Source: Actinomycetes bacterium
Lineage (GTDB): Bacteria > Actinomycetota > Acidimicrobiia > Acidimicrobiales > Palsa-688
Reading direction: 5' to 3'
Length of the DNA stretch: 5,191 bases
Assembly (NCBI GenBank): GCA_021798075.1
Contig: JAJZYO010000178.1
Coordinates: 1-5,191 of the forward strand
In this document: positions 1 through 5,191 of the stretch, piece after piece
Layout: every line of letters begins with the position of its first letter
Numbering within the stretch: position 1 is the first letter of the stretch
Notes under the pieces: generated by a model
The model's input: only the letters and a program-made list of their open reading frames with translations
The model's database searches: none
Told to the model about the DNA's origin: nothing
Program-made: the position numbers and the translations under genes

Positions 1-101
1 TCGGGCAGGCGGTCGATAACCGAGAAGCGGAAGGCCAGCGCGCAGTCCTTGAACGCCGCCACCTTGGAAGGGGTGAGCGAACCCGGTATCGCCAAGCCCA
101 T
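1..101 (-). CDS. RecB-like PD-(D/E)XK family nuclease, N-terminal fragment
   Basis: Only the first 33 codons lie in the window; the gene runs off its left edge. The peptide starts ATG at 101-99 and reads MGLAIPGSLTPSKVAAF, then KDCALAFRFSVIDRLP. This resembles the N-terminus of actinobacterial RecB-family PD-(D/E)XK exonucleases (pattern LSPSxxxxFxxCPLxYRFxxIDRLPE), where the Cys belongs to the N-terminal part of the family's Fe-S/Cys signature. The catalytic domain lies outside the window, so activity cannot be judged. Known members are thought to act in DNA processing or repair. No Shine-Dalgarno is visible before the ATG, but a TAnnnT box 7 bases upstream would fit a leaderless transcript. 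A TTG two codons upstream (107-105) is an alternative start. The family call rests on a short motif from memory. Confidence 0.62.
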   Translation of the reverse strand, partial: MGLAIPGSLTPSKVAAFKDCALAFRFSVIDRLP

Positions 102-108
102 TGACAAG

Positions 109-114
109 AGGCTA
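109..114 (-). promoter_or_regulatory. possible -10 box (TAGCCT) for the leftward nuclease gene
   Basis: On the minus strand TAGCCT matches the actinobacterial -10 pattern TAnnnT and ends 7 bases before the ATG at 101. That would place the transcription start at or next to the start codon, which fits a leaderless mRNA and the lack of a ribosome binding site. No convincing -35 element is visible, so this is a weak call. Confidence 0.25.
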
Positions 115-147
115 ACGACCGGGTGCGACCGCGAGGCGGACCCGAAG

Positions 148-225
148 GCCGAGCCAGTGCCCCGACTGCCGGCTCCGGCCGCCGGCGCCGAGCCAGTGCC
201 CCGGCCGCCGGCCCCGGCCTGAGGT
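148..225. repeat. imperfect 39-bp tandem duplication in an intergenic region
   Basis: Two adjacent copies begin at 148 and 187. Both start with the identical 17-mer GCCGAGCCAGTGCCCCG. The next 16 bases differ at three positions, and the last six bases of the period no longer match. The repeat lies in the 175-base gap between the hydrolase stop (277) and the nuclease start (101). It has no recognised function; a replication-slippage duplication is the simplest explanation. Confidence 0.75.
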
Positions 226-233
226 CCCCGTCC

Positions 234-255
234 GGCCCCGCCCGGGCCCCGCCCG
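234..255. repeat. perfect 11-bp tandem duplication
   Basis: GGCCCCGCCCG occurs twice in immediate succession (234-244 and 245-255), just downstream of the hydrolase stop codon. The centre contains the palindrome GCCCGGGC, so a GC-rich hairpin is possible in RNA. No T-run follows on the minus strand, so I do not call a terminator. Apart from this repeat and the 39-bp duplication, nothing else is visible in the 102-276 gap. Confidence 0.7.
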
Positions 256-276
256 AGCACCTGGGGCCGCCAGCGT

Positions 277-1248
277 CTAGGCGGCGTGGGTGGCCTGCGC
301 CCAGCCCAGGATGTCGCGGGCGATTGCCGCCGGCGCCTGGAAGGGGCCGAAGTGCCCGAGACCAGGAACGATCACGGCCTGGCCAGCCGGGAGCTGTCCT
401 GCGATCGCCCCCACGTCGCCTGGCGGCACGGCGGGGCTCAGCGCCCCTCCCAGCACCCTCACGGGGCAGCGGACAGCCCCGAGGGCACGCCAGGCGTCGT
501 GAGTGCCGCTGGCTTCGTAAATGCGCGCCTCGTCCTCGGGGTCACAGGCGAGGACGTAGCCCGCCGGCGAACTTCCGGCCCCGCTACCCGGGCCAGCCGT
601 CCCGGCCGCCGGGACCAGCGCGGCCCCGAGGAACGCCTCGAAGGCGGCGGGGTCGAAGTCGGCGAAGATACCTCTGCCCGCGTAGTGAGAACGCGCCTCA
701 TCGAGCGAGCCGAAGTGCGACCTGCGCCGGCGAGCCCGGCTGGCGAGCTCCGCGCTGCGCTCCACGCGGACCTGGCCAGGGGGGACGCTCATGATTGGTT
801 CCCAGGCCCACAGGGAGGCGAACGTCCCGGGCCGGCGGGCCTCCGCGAGCAAGAGCGCCGTCGCCCCCGCCGGGTGGCCTGCAGCGAGCGCCCCCGCCGG
901 GTGGCCTGCAGCGAGCGCCCCCGCCGGGTGGCCTGCAGCCGGCACGCGTCCGCCGGCGAGGCCGAACTGGTCGACCACGGCCAGGACGTCGCTCGCGAAC
1001 AGCTCCCAGTCGTAGTCGCCGTCAGGGGAGCGCTCCGAGGCCCCGTGGCCTCGGAAGTCGATCGCGATGGGGCGAAAACCGCCCCGTGACAGGTGCTCGC
1101 CGACCGGCGCCCAGCTGCAACCGTTCAGGCCTGAACCATGGGCCAGCAGCACCACAGGGCCTTCTTGCGAGCGCTCACGAGAAAGGTCCCAGCAGGCCAA
1201 CCGGGCCCCGTCGGCAGCCTCCACCCAGAGAGGGCCCAAGGGTCGCAA
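277..1248 (-). CDS. alpha/beta-hydrolase-fold protein with triplicated elbow lacking the nucleophile Ser
   Basis: This 323-residue protein starts TTG at 1248-1246. The start is supported by AGAGG six bases upstream; a GTG at 1224-1222 is an alternative. The fold is clear: an oxyanion-type strand VVLLAHGSG (residues 32-40), FRGHGAS (65-71), the helix ATALLLAEARRPGTF (129-143) that normally follows the nucleophile elbow, WEPI soon after, and the histidine motif GLGHFGPF near the C-terminus (His299). Family members usually carry GHSxGG at the elbow. Here the segment AAGHPAGAL is repeated three times and reads GHPAG at 106-110, 115-119 and 124-128, with Pro108, Pro117 and Pro126 where Ser is expected (codon CCG, one base from TCG). 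The acidic residue normally found after strand 7 is also not obvious (GGALSPAVPP). A low-complexity Gly/Ala/Ser stretch lies around residue 215. The fold call is confident, but catalytic activity is doubtful: this may be a pseudoenzyme or a decaying gene. It lies 9 bases downstream of the DUF72 gene and is probably co-transcribed with it. Substrate unknown. Confidence 0.85.
   Translation of the reverse strand: MRPLGPLWVEAADGARLACWDLSRERSQEGPVVLLAHGSGLNGCSWAPVGEHLSRGGFRPIAIDFRGHGASERSPDGDYDWELFASDVLAVVDQFGLAGGRVPAAGHPAGALAAGHPAGALAAGHPAGATALLLAEARRPGTFASLWAWEPIMSVPPGQVRVERSAELASRARRRRSHFGSLDEARSHYAGRGIFADFDPAAFEAFLGAALVPAAGTAGPGSGAGSSPAGYVLACDPEDEARIYEASGTHDAWRALGAVRCPVRVLGGALSPAVPPGDVGAIAGQLPAGQAVIVPGLGHFGPFQAPAAIARDILGWAQATHAA
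862..938. repeat. 27-bp tandem repeat (2.85 copies) inside the hydrolase gene
   Basis: Copies begin at 862, 889 and 916. The shared core is CGCCCCCGCCGGGTGGCCTG plus CAG, with CGAG completing the first two units; the third copy ends at 938. The copies are identical over the 23-base core. The unit is a multiple of three and keeps the hydrolase frame, encoding three consecutive 9-residue AAGHPAGA(L/T) segments at the position of the catalytic elbow. The near-perfect identity points to recent expansion by slippage or unequal recombination. Confidence 0.92.
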
Positions 1249-1254
1249 AAGAAG

Positions 1255-1259
1255 CCTCT
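1255..1259 (-). promoter_or_regulatory. ribosome binding site deciding the TTG start of the hydrolase
   Basis: On the minus strand AGAGG ends 6 bases before the TTG at 1248. It overlaps the TAG stop of the upstream DUF72 gene (1260-1258). This supports both the TTG start and translational coupling of the two genes. Confidence 0.6.
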
Positions 1260-2103
1260 AACCGAGCAGTTCGAGCAGGCTGGCCGCGTTGTCGACTGCG
1301 TCGGTCCGCCAGCAGTTGTCCATGATGAGGTGCACTTCTTTTGCGCCAGAAGCGAGGTCTCGCACGGCTGGCACCCACGAAGCCAGCTCGTCGTGGCTGT
1401 AGCGGTACCTCCAGGGCCCCGGCCCAACCGCCCTGCCGGGGAAGCGCACCAGGGCCAGGTCTTGGGTGGCGGCCACCACCGGGTTGGTGCCTTGGCTCTC
1501 GTCGCGACAGACAAAAGCTATCCCCAGCTCTTCGAGAAAACCCAGGGTCTGCTCGCAGAGGTCTCCCTCGAACCACCTGGTGCTGGTGAGCTCGACAGCG
1601 ACCCGGAAGCCGGCCATACGAGCCGGTAAGGCGGCCAGTTCCTCCCAAGCGGGCAGCCTCGGGCAAAACCAGGGCGGGTAACGGAAGATGACGGCGCCCA
1701 GCGCTCCTGCGTCAGACAGCGGGGAGATGGCGTGGCAGAAGCGCTCCCAGCACTGGCCGACCACTTCGGCGGGCAGGCGGTCCCGGTACAGCTTGGCGCC
1801 GTCGCGCCGCGACGGCCGGACATAGCCCTGGAGGTCCGGCCACAGGGACTCGGGCCACGTGGGAGCACCCGAGAGCAGCGACCAGGCACGCAGGTCGAGG
1901 GTGAAGCCGGGCGGGAGGGCGTCCGCCCAGCGCTTGGAGAGTTGGGGCGTGGGAGGGAAGCGGTAAGTAGTAGCGGCTTCCGCCAAGGGCAATCGGGTCG
2001 CGTAGTAGTGGAGCCGCTCGCCCGCGCTCTGCCTCCGCGAGGGGTAGAAGCCACCGTCGCGTACCAGCGAACGGTCCGACCACGAGCTCGCCCCGGCGAG
2101 CAC
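1258..2103 (-). CDS. DUF72 (YecE-like) family protein
   Basis: A 281-residue protein, the usual size for DUF72 (a TIM-barrel-like family of unknown biochemical function). Recognisable family features in order are the opening strand LAGASSWSD (2-10), GGFYP (17-21), the helix ERLHYYATRLPLAEAATTY (29-47) with the conserved Glu42, a following F-x-L-x-L-R-A strand, the strand AVIFRYPPWF in mid-protein, VAVELTSTRWF, VRFPGR, and the C-terminal signature HLIMDNCWRTDAVDNAASLL starting at about 258. The order matches actinobacterial members. I chose the GTG at 2103-2101 because GGGGAG lies six bases upstream and because the family's first strand begins directly after it. The frame stays open far upstream. 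A GTG at 2283 would add about 60 residues, including APTLP repeats encoded by the 15-bp array. The gene is divergent from malQ and precedes the hydrolase gene by 9 bases. Its role is unknown; there is no signal peptide or membrane segment, so it is probably cytoplasmic. Confidence 0.9.
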   Translation of the reverse strand: MLAGASSWSDRSLVRDGGFYPSRRQSAGERLHYYATRLPLAEAATTYRFPPTPQLSKRWADALPPGFTLDLRAWSLLSGAPTWPESLWPDLQGYVRPSRRDGAKLYRDRLPAEVVGQCWERFCHAISPLSDAGALGAVIFRYPPWFCPRLPAWEELAALPARMAGFRVAVELTSTRWFEGDLCEQTLGFLEELGIAFVCRDESQGTNPVVAATQDLALVRFPGRAVGPGPWRYRYSHDELASWVPAVRDLASGAKEVHLIMDNCWRTDAVDNAASLLELLG

Positions 2104-2109
2104 CCTGCA

Positions 2110-2115
2110 CTCCCC
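2110..2115 (-). promoter_or_regulatory. ribosome binding site deciding the GTG start of the DUF72 gene
   Basis: GGGGAG on the minus strand ends 6 bases before the GTG at 2103. It is the best Shine-Dalgarno in this region and argues for a start downstream of the repeat array, although the reading frame continues upstream. Confidence 0.6.
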
Positions 2116-2155
2116 TATGGCAACGGCCGGCGCAGCGCGCTGGGAGCGGGCTGCG

Positions 2156-2260
2156 GGCGCCGGCAAAGTGGGCGCCGGCAAAGTGGGCGCCGGCAAAGTG
2201 GGCGCCGGCAAAGTGGGCGCCGGCAAAGTGGGCGCCGGCAAAGTGGGCGCCGGCGAGGTA
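2156..2260. repeat. 15-bp tandem repeat array, six perfect copies plus one degenerate
   Basis: The unit GGCGCCGGCAAAGTG repeats without spacers from 2156 to 2245. A seventh degenerate copy (GGCGCCGGCGAGGTA) occupies 2246-2260. Each unit contains the overlapping palindromes GGCGCC and GCCGGC. The array lies in the divergent gap between the DUF72 gene and malQ. Read on the minus strand in the DUF72 frame it encodes APTLP repeats; the other two minus frames give AGAHF and CRRPL repeats. The perfect identity suggests recent expansion and probable copy-number variability. Its function is unknown: regulatory spacer, protein-binding cluster, coding extension or neutral minisatellite. Confidence 0.95.
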
Positions 2261-2361
2261 AGCCAGGTAGCGGTGACGGCCACCCGTCCAGCGTACGCGG
2301 CGGGCCTGCGGGGACCATGCGCCTCGGCTTGGCCCGGGCATGAAAAGATGCCTGTGTGGGC

Positions 2362-4308
2362 ATGAGCGAGGCTCCAGTCACCGGACGGCCCAGCGGGCCG
2401 CCCAGCGGGCCGCTCAGCGCGGGTCATTTGTCGGCCTGGGGCGTCGAGCCCGGTTACTGGGACACCACGGGCGAGTGGCGGGAAGTGCCGGGCGAGACCC
2501 TGGGAGCCGTGCTGGCCGCCATGGGGGCGGACTTGGCAACACACGGACCTCCCGCCCCGCCCATCGTGGTCCTCGGCGAAGCCGGCCCCTGGCCCGAGCT
2601 CCCAGCCGGCACGTTGGTGCTGGAGGACGGGAACGTCGTGCCATTGCCGCCCCCCGAGGACGGCCCGCGGCCCGAGAAGCTCCCGCTCGGCTACCACCGG
2701 CTCTACCCCGCAGGAGAGGAGGGTGGGCACAAGAGCCTCCTCGTCGCCATCTGCCCGCCTTCCTGCCCGGCCCCACCCGCCGAGCGTTCTTGGGGGTGGT
2801 CGGTGCAGCTGTACGCCGCGCGCTCCTCCCGGAGCTGGGGCATCGGCGACTTCGCCGACCTCGGCGCGCTGGCCGAGTGGGCGGCGGCCAAGGGAGCGAG
2901 CTTCCTCCTGTTGAACCCCCTCCACGCGCCGGCGCCGGGGCCGGTCCCAGAAGACAGCCCCTATTTCCCAAGCTCCCGCTGCTTTTTGAACCCGCTTTAC
3001 ATAAGTGTGCTCGATGTCCCGGGCGCCTCCGAGCTCCCGCAACTGCCGGCGCTCGCCGGGAAGGCCACTGCGCTCAATGCCGAGCGACTGATCGACCGCG
3101 CCCGTGTCTGGGCCTGCAAGTCGCCCGCATTGGAAGCACTTTTTGCCCGCTTCGAGGAGGGCGGCGGGGACCCCTGCTTCGAGGAGTATGTGGCCGAGCG
3201 GGGCGCGACGCTGGACGGCTACACGAGTTTTTGCGCCCTCGCCGAGGCCTACGGGCTCCCATGGCAGCAGTGGCCGGAACAGTTCCGCCGCCCTGGTAGC
3301 CCCGAAGTTGCCAAGATGGCGCAAAGCCCAGGAAGTCGCGCCCGCAAGCGCTACCACGCCTGGCTCCAGTGGACATGCGACCAGCAACTGAAGGCCGTTG
3401 CGGCACGAGGAGCCGGCCTCGTCTTCGACCTGGCGGTGGGCGTCGACGGCGGCGGTGCCGACGCCTGGCTGTGGCAGGACGCCTTCGCGCTCGCGATGCG
3501 CGCCGGGGCGCCGCCAGACGATTTCAACGCCGAGGGCCAGGAATGGGGGCTGCCGCCTTGGGACCCCTGGAAGTTGCGCTCGCTTGGCTACGAGCCGTAC
3601 ATAGAAACCTTGCGGGCGGCCATGCGGGGGGCCAACGGCCTCCGGGTCGACCACGTAATGGGCCTTTTCAGGCTGTTCTGGGTGCCCGTCGGTCGGCCAC
3701 CTTCGGAGGGCGCCTACATACGCTCGGTCTGGCAGGAGACCCTCGGCCTGCTCCGGCTCGAAGCTCGGCGTGCTGGGGCCTTCGTGGTGGGCGAGGACCT
3801 GGGCACGGTGGAGCCGCACGTGCGCGAAGCCCTCGCGCAAAGCGGCGTGCTGTCTTACAAGCTTTTTTGGTTCGAAGACCGCCGGCCACCCGAATGGTGG
3901 GGGCAGGCGCTCGGCGCGGTGACCACCCACGACCTGCCGACCGTAGCCGGCGTCTGGACGGGCGCGGACGCCGAAGCCCGAAGAAACCTCGGCTTGCCGG
4001 TCCACGAGGAAGCTGTCGCCGCCCTGCGGGGGCGCCTGGCCGAGTGGACCGCCTCGAGCGACGACCGGCCCGTGGAAGAAGTAATAGACGCCACTTACGC
4101 CTGCCTCGCCGGCGCCCCGTGCGCGCTCCTGGCAGCCGTGCTCGACGACGCGGCCGCGGTCGAAGAACGCCCCAACATGCCGGGCACGACCGACCAGTGG
4201 CCGAACTGGTGCCTGGCGCTGCCCGTGCCGCTCGAAGCCATCGAAAAAAGCGAGCTCGCCGCGTCGATAGCCCGCTCGCTCGGGGGCCGTCCGAGGTCGG
4301 CACCTTGA
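2362..4308 (+). CDS. malQ: 4-alpha-glucanotransferase (amylomaltase, GH77)
   Basis: A 648-residue GH77 enzyme that transfers alpha-1,4-glucan segments between maltodextrins in the cytoplasm, in maltose or glycogen utilisation. All hallmarks are present. The N-terminal accessory domain (HLSAWGVEPGYWD onward) is typical of actinobacterial MalQ. The barrel opens with WSVQLYAARSSRSWGIGDF, followed by LLLNPLHA and SPYFPSSRCFLNPLYI. PPDDFNAEGQEWGLPPWDP contains Asp386-Asp387. The catalytic nucleophile is Asp430 in GLRVDHVMGLFR, the acid/base is Glu478 in VVGEDLG, and the transition-state stabilising Asp524 is in THDLPTVAG. The late motif NMPGTTDQWPNW is intact. An in-frame TGA at 2341-2343 limits the start to GTG 2356 or ATG 2362. 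Neither has a strong ribosome binding site; I prefer the ATG. The N-terminus contains a short PSGP repeat. The stop overlaps the start of the ligase gene, so the two are probably co-translated. Half of its Ile codons are ATA, which is odd at this GC content. Confidence 0.95.
   Translation: MSEAPVTGRPSGPPSGPLSAGHLSAWGVEPGYWDTTGEWREVPGETLGAVLAAMGADLATHGPPAPPIVVLGEAGPWPELPAGTLVLEDGNVVPLPPPEDGPRPEKLPLGYHRLYPAGEEGGHKSLLVAICPPSCPAPPAERSWGWSVQLYAARSSRSWGIGDFADLGALAEWAAAKGASFLLLNPLHAPAPGPVPEDSPYFPSSRCFLNPLYISVLDVPGASELPQLPALAGKATALNAERLIDRARVWACKSPALEALFARFEEGGGDPCFEEYVAERGATLDGYTSFCALAEAYGLPWQQWPEQFRRPGSPEVAKMAQSPGSRARKRYHAWLQWTCDQQLKAVAARGAGLVFDLAVGVDGGGADAWLWQDAFALAMRAGAPPDDFNAEGQEWGLPPWDPWKLRSLGYEPYIETLRAAMRGANGLRVDHVMGLFRLFWVPVGRPPSEGAYIRSVWQETLGLLRLEARRAGAFVVGEDLGTVEPHVREALAQSGVLSYKLFWFEDRRPPEWWGQALGAVTTHDLPTVAGVWTGADAEARRNLGLPVHEEAVAALRGRLAEWTASSDDRPVEEVIDATYACLAGAPCALLAAVLDDAAAVEERPNMPGTTDQWPNWCLALPVPLEAIEKSELAASIARSLGGRPRSAP
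2389..2418. repeat. 12-bp tandem repeat (2.5 copies) near the 5' end of malQ
   Basis: CCCAGCGGGCCG occurs at 2389-2400 and 2401-2412. A half copy, CTCAGC, follows. In the malQ frame it encodes PSGP-PSGP-LS, just before the conserved N-terminal domain. It is a short, frame-preserving expansion in a probably disordered leader. Confidence 0.7.
4293..4296 (+). promoter_or_regulatory. ribosome binding site for the TTG start of the ligase
   Basis: GAGG lies inside the malQ coding end, 8 bases before the TTG at 4305. It supports that start over the internal GTG at 4326 and the ATG at 4347. Confidence 0.5.
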
Positions 4309-5191
4309 GCCTCGCCCAACTGCCGGTGCCGCCGCCGGTGGCACCCATGCTCGCCCAGCTCGCCCGGGAGCTGCCTTCGGGCGATTTCATCTACGAGCCT
4401 AAATGGGACGGTTTCCGTTGCATAGTGTCCCGGCGGGGCGCCGAAGTCGAACTGGCCAGCCGTAACGAGCTCAGCCTCACCCGGTACTTCCCTGAGCTCG
4501 TGGTGGCACTGAGAGAATCGCTGCCGCAAAGCGTCGTAATAGACGGCGAAATCGTGGTGGCCGGCCCGAGAGGCCTCGACTTCGACGCCCTGTCGCAGCG
4601 GGTGCACCCGGCACAAAGCCGTGTCCAGATGTTGGCAGAAAGGACGCCCGCTTCTTTCGTTGCCTTCGACCTGCTCGCTTTGGGCGAAAGGGATTTGCGC
4701 GGCGAGCCTTTCCACGAGCGCCGGCGGATCCTGGAGGACCTTTTCGAGCTCCGCGCCGGATTGGCCCCGGTCCACCTCACGCCCGCCACCCGTGACCGGT
4801 CCCTCGCCGAGGACTGGTTCCGCCGCTTCGAGGGGGCGGGTCTCGACGGGGTGGTAGCCAAGGCAACCGACCTGAAATACGTCCCGGGCAAGCGGGTGAT
4901 GGTCAAAGTGAAACACGAACGGACCGCCGAGTTCGTGGTGGCCGGTTTCCGCTATTACCGTGAGGCCCGCGAAGAAGTCGGTTCGCTGATGCTCGGCCTC
5001 TACGACAAGGAGGGCCGGCTGGCGCACGTGGGCGTCATAGGTTCCTTCCCGGCCAGCGAGCGGCGGGCGCTCGTCGAAGTCCTCGCCCCCTACCGGGCCC
5101 GCCCCGGCGCCGGGCTCGAGGAGCACCCCTGGGCGGCCTGGGCGAGCGCGTCAGCCAACACAGGCGAGCAGGGGCCCGGGCACCGGCTACC
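4305..5191 (+). CDS. ligC: ATP-dependent DNA ligase, LigC type (3' end outside window)
   Basis: The open frame runs from TTG 4305 past the right edge, giving 295 codons with no stop. The order and wording closely match mycobacterial LigC (about 358 residues), so roughly 60 residues are missing. Motif I is EPKWDGFR with the adenylated Lys33, Asp35 and Gly36; Arg38 and the SRNE segment (52-55) follow. VIDGE carries Glu82. Motif IIIa includes Phe121 in SFVAFDLLAL. Motif IV is GLDGVVAK (180-186). Motif V is MVKVKH with Lys201 and Lys203. The OB-fold domain begins about residue 210 (AEFVVAGFRYY, SLMLGLYD, VGVIGSFP). The enzyme seals nicks using ATP and in mycobacteria is linked to repair, including end joining or excision repair backup. 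The N-terminal PVPPPVAPMLA resembles the LPPVSPMLA start of the mycobacterial protein, supporting the TTG. Its TTG overlaps the malQ TGA (TTGA), implying translational coupling. No ku gene is visible in the window. Confidence 0.93.
   Translation, partial: MSLAQLPVPPPVAPMLAQLARELPSGDFIYEPKWDGFRCIVSRRGAEVELASRNELSLTRYFPELVVALRESLPQSVVIDGEIVVAGPRGLDFDALSQRVHPAQSRVQMLAERTPASFVAFDLLALGERDLRGEPFHERRRILEDLFELRAGLAPVHLTPATRDRSLAEDWFRRFEGAGLDGVVAKATDLKYVPGKRVMVKVKHERTAEFVVAGFRYYREAREEVGSLMLGLYDKEGRLAHVGVIGSFPASERRALVEVLAPYRARPGAGLEEHPWAAWASASANTGEQGPGHRL

Larger units (their letters stand above)
2104..2355. other. divergent intergenic region between the DUF72 gene and malQ
   Basis: These 252 bases separate two divergent genes and should hold promoters for both. 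About 40% is occupied by the 15-bp array. On the minus strand TACGCT (2290-2295) fits the TAnnnT -10 pattern, six bases before an in-frame GTG at 2283. On the plus strand AAAGAT (2344-2349) is a poor -10 candidate ahead of malQ. I see no convincing -35 elements, operators or riboswitch. Exact promoter positions cannot be assigned from the sequence alone. Confidence 0.5.

Noticed and set aside
226..276. GC-rich hairpin after the hydrolase stop as a terminator.
   Set aside because: The inverted symmetry comes mainly from the GGCCCCGCCCG direct repeat, and no T-run follows on the minus strand.
123..794. Plus-strand open frame over the hydrolase 3' end and the intergenic repeats.
   Set aside because: The translation is Arg/Pro/Gly-rich low complexity with no motif, and it opposes a gene with a clear fold. 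The same applies to the other plus-strand frames at 286-1089 and 795-1325.
2156..2260. CRISPR array or replication-origin iterons.
   Set aside because: The 15-bp units abut with no spacers, are too short for CRISPR repeats, and there are no cas, rep or dnaA genes or AT-rich DNA nearby.
2104..4344. The DUF72 reading frame stays open upstream for about 750 more codons, antisense to the whole of malQ.
   Set aside because: Long antisense open frames are common at about 70% GC. The translation over malQ shows no recognisable domain, while the plus strand encodes an intact GH77 enzyme with all catalytic residues.
4095..5126. Minus-strand open frame antisense to the ligase.
   Set aside because: The plus strand carries every DNA ligase motif in order; the antisense product has no recognisable features.
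4305..5191. A LigD or phage-type ligase instead of LigC.
   Set aside because: No polymerase or phosphoesterase domain precedes the ligase, and the N-terminus and motif wording fit the stand-alone LigC type best; the missing C-terminus leaves slight doubt.

Overview
The window is very GC-rich (roughly 70% by eye), uses GTG and TTG starts freely, and has gene versions typical of Actinomycetota: a mycobacterial LigC-type ATP-dependent DNA ligase, an actinobacterial DUF72 protein, a RecB-like PD-(D/E)XK nuclease and an actinobacterial-style MalQ. I infer a high-GC actinobacterium, possibly an uncultured Acidimicrobiia-like lineage; the class is a guess.

Layout: the left part reads leftward. A divergent intergenic region at 2104-2355 separates a DUF72 protein (1258-2103, minus) from a rightward pair. 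On the minus strand the DUF72 gene is followed after 9 bases by an alpha/beta-hydrolase-fold gene (277-1248), whose ribosome binding site overlaps the DUF72 stop codon. A 175-base intergenic stretch (102-276) with direct repeats follows, then the first 33 codons of a probable RecB-family nuclease that leaves the window at base 1. On the plus strand malQ (4-alpha-glucanotransferase, 2362-4308) overlaps, through a TTGA junction, the start of a ligC-type DNA ligase (4305 to beyond 5191).

Functionally this looks like ordinary actinobacterial housekeeping and accessory content: glycogen/maltodextrin metabolism (MalQ) and DNA repair (LigC, RecB-like nuclease), plus two poorly characterised proteins. 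I see no defence locus, mobile element, CRISPR array or RNA gene.

Two things stand out. First, the hydrolase has its nucleophile elbow present three times in tandem (a 27-bp repeat), and in every copy the expected catalytic serine is proline, so it may be a pseudoenzyme or a decaying gene. Second, short tandem repeats recur across the window (39, 11, 27, 15 and 12 bp units). The largest is a 15-bp unit, six perfect copies plus one degenerate, in the divergent promoter region; it is open in most frames and could either be regulatory DNA or encode a Pro-rich N-terminal extension of the DUF72 protein.
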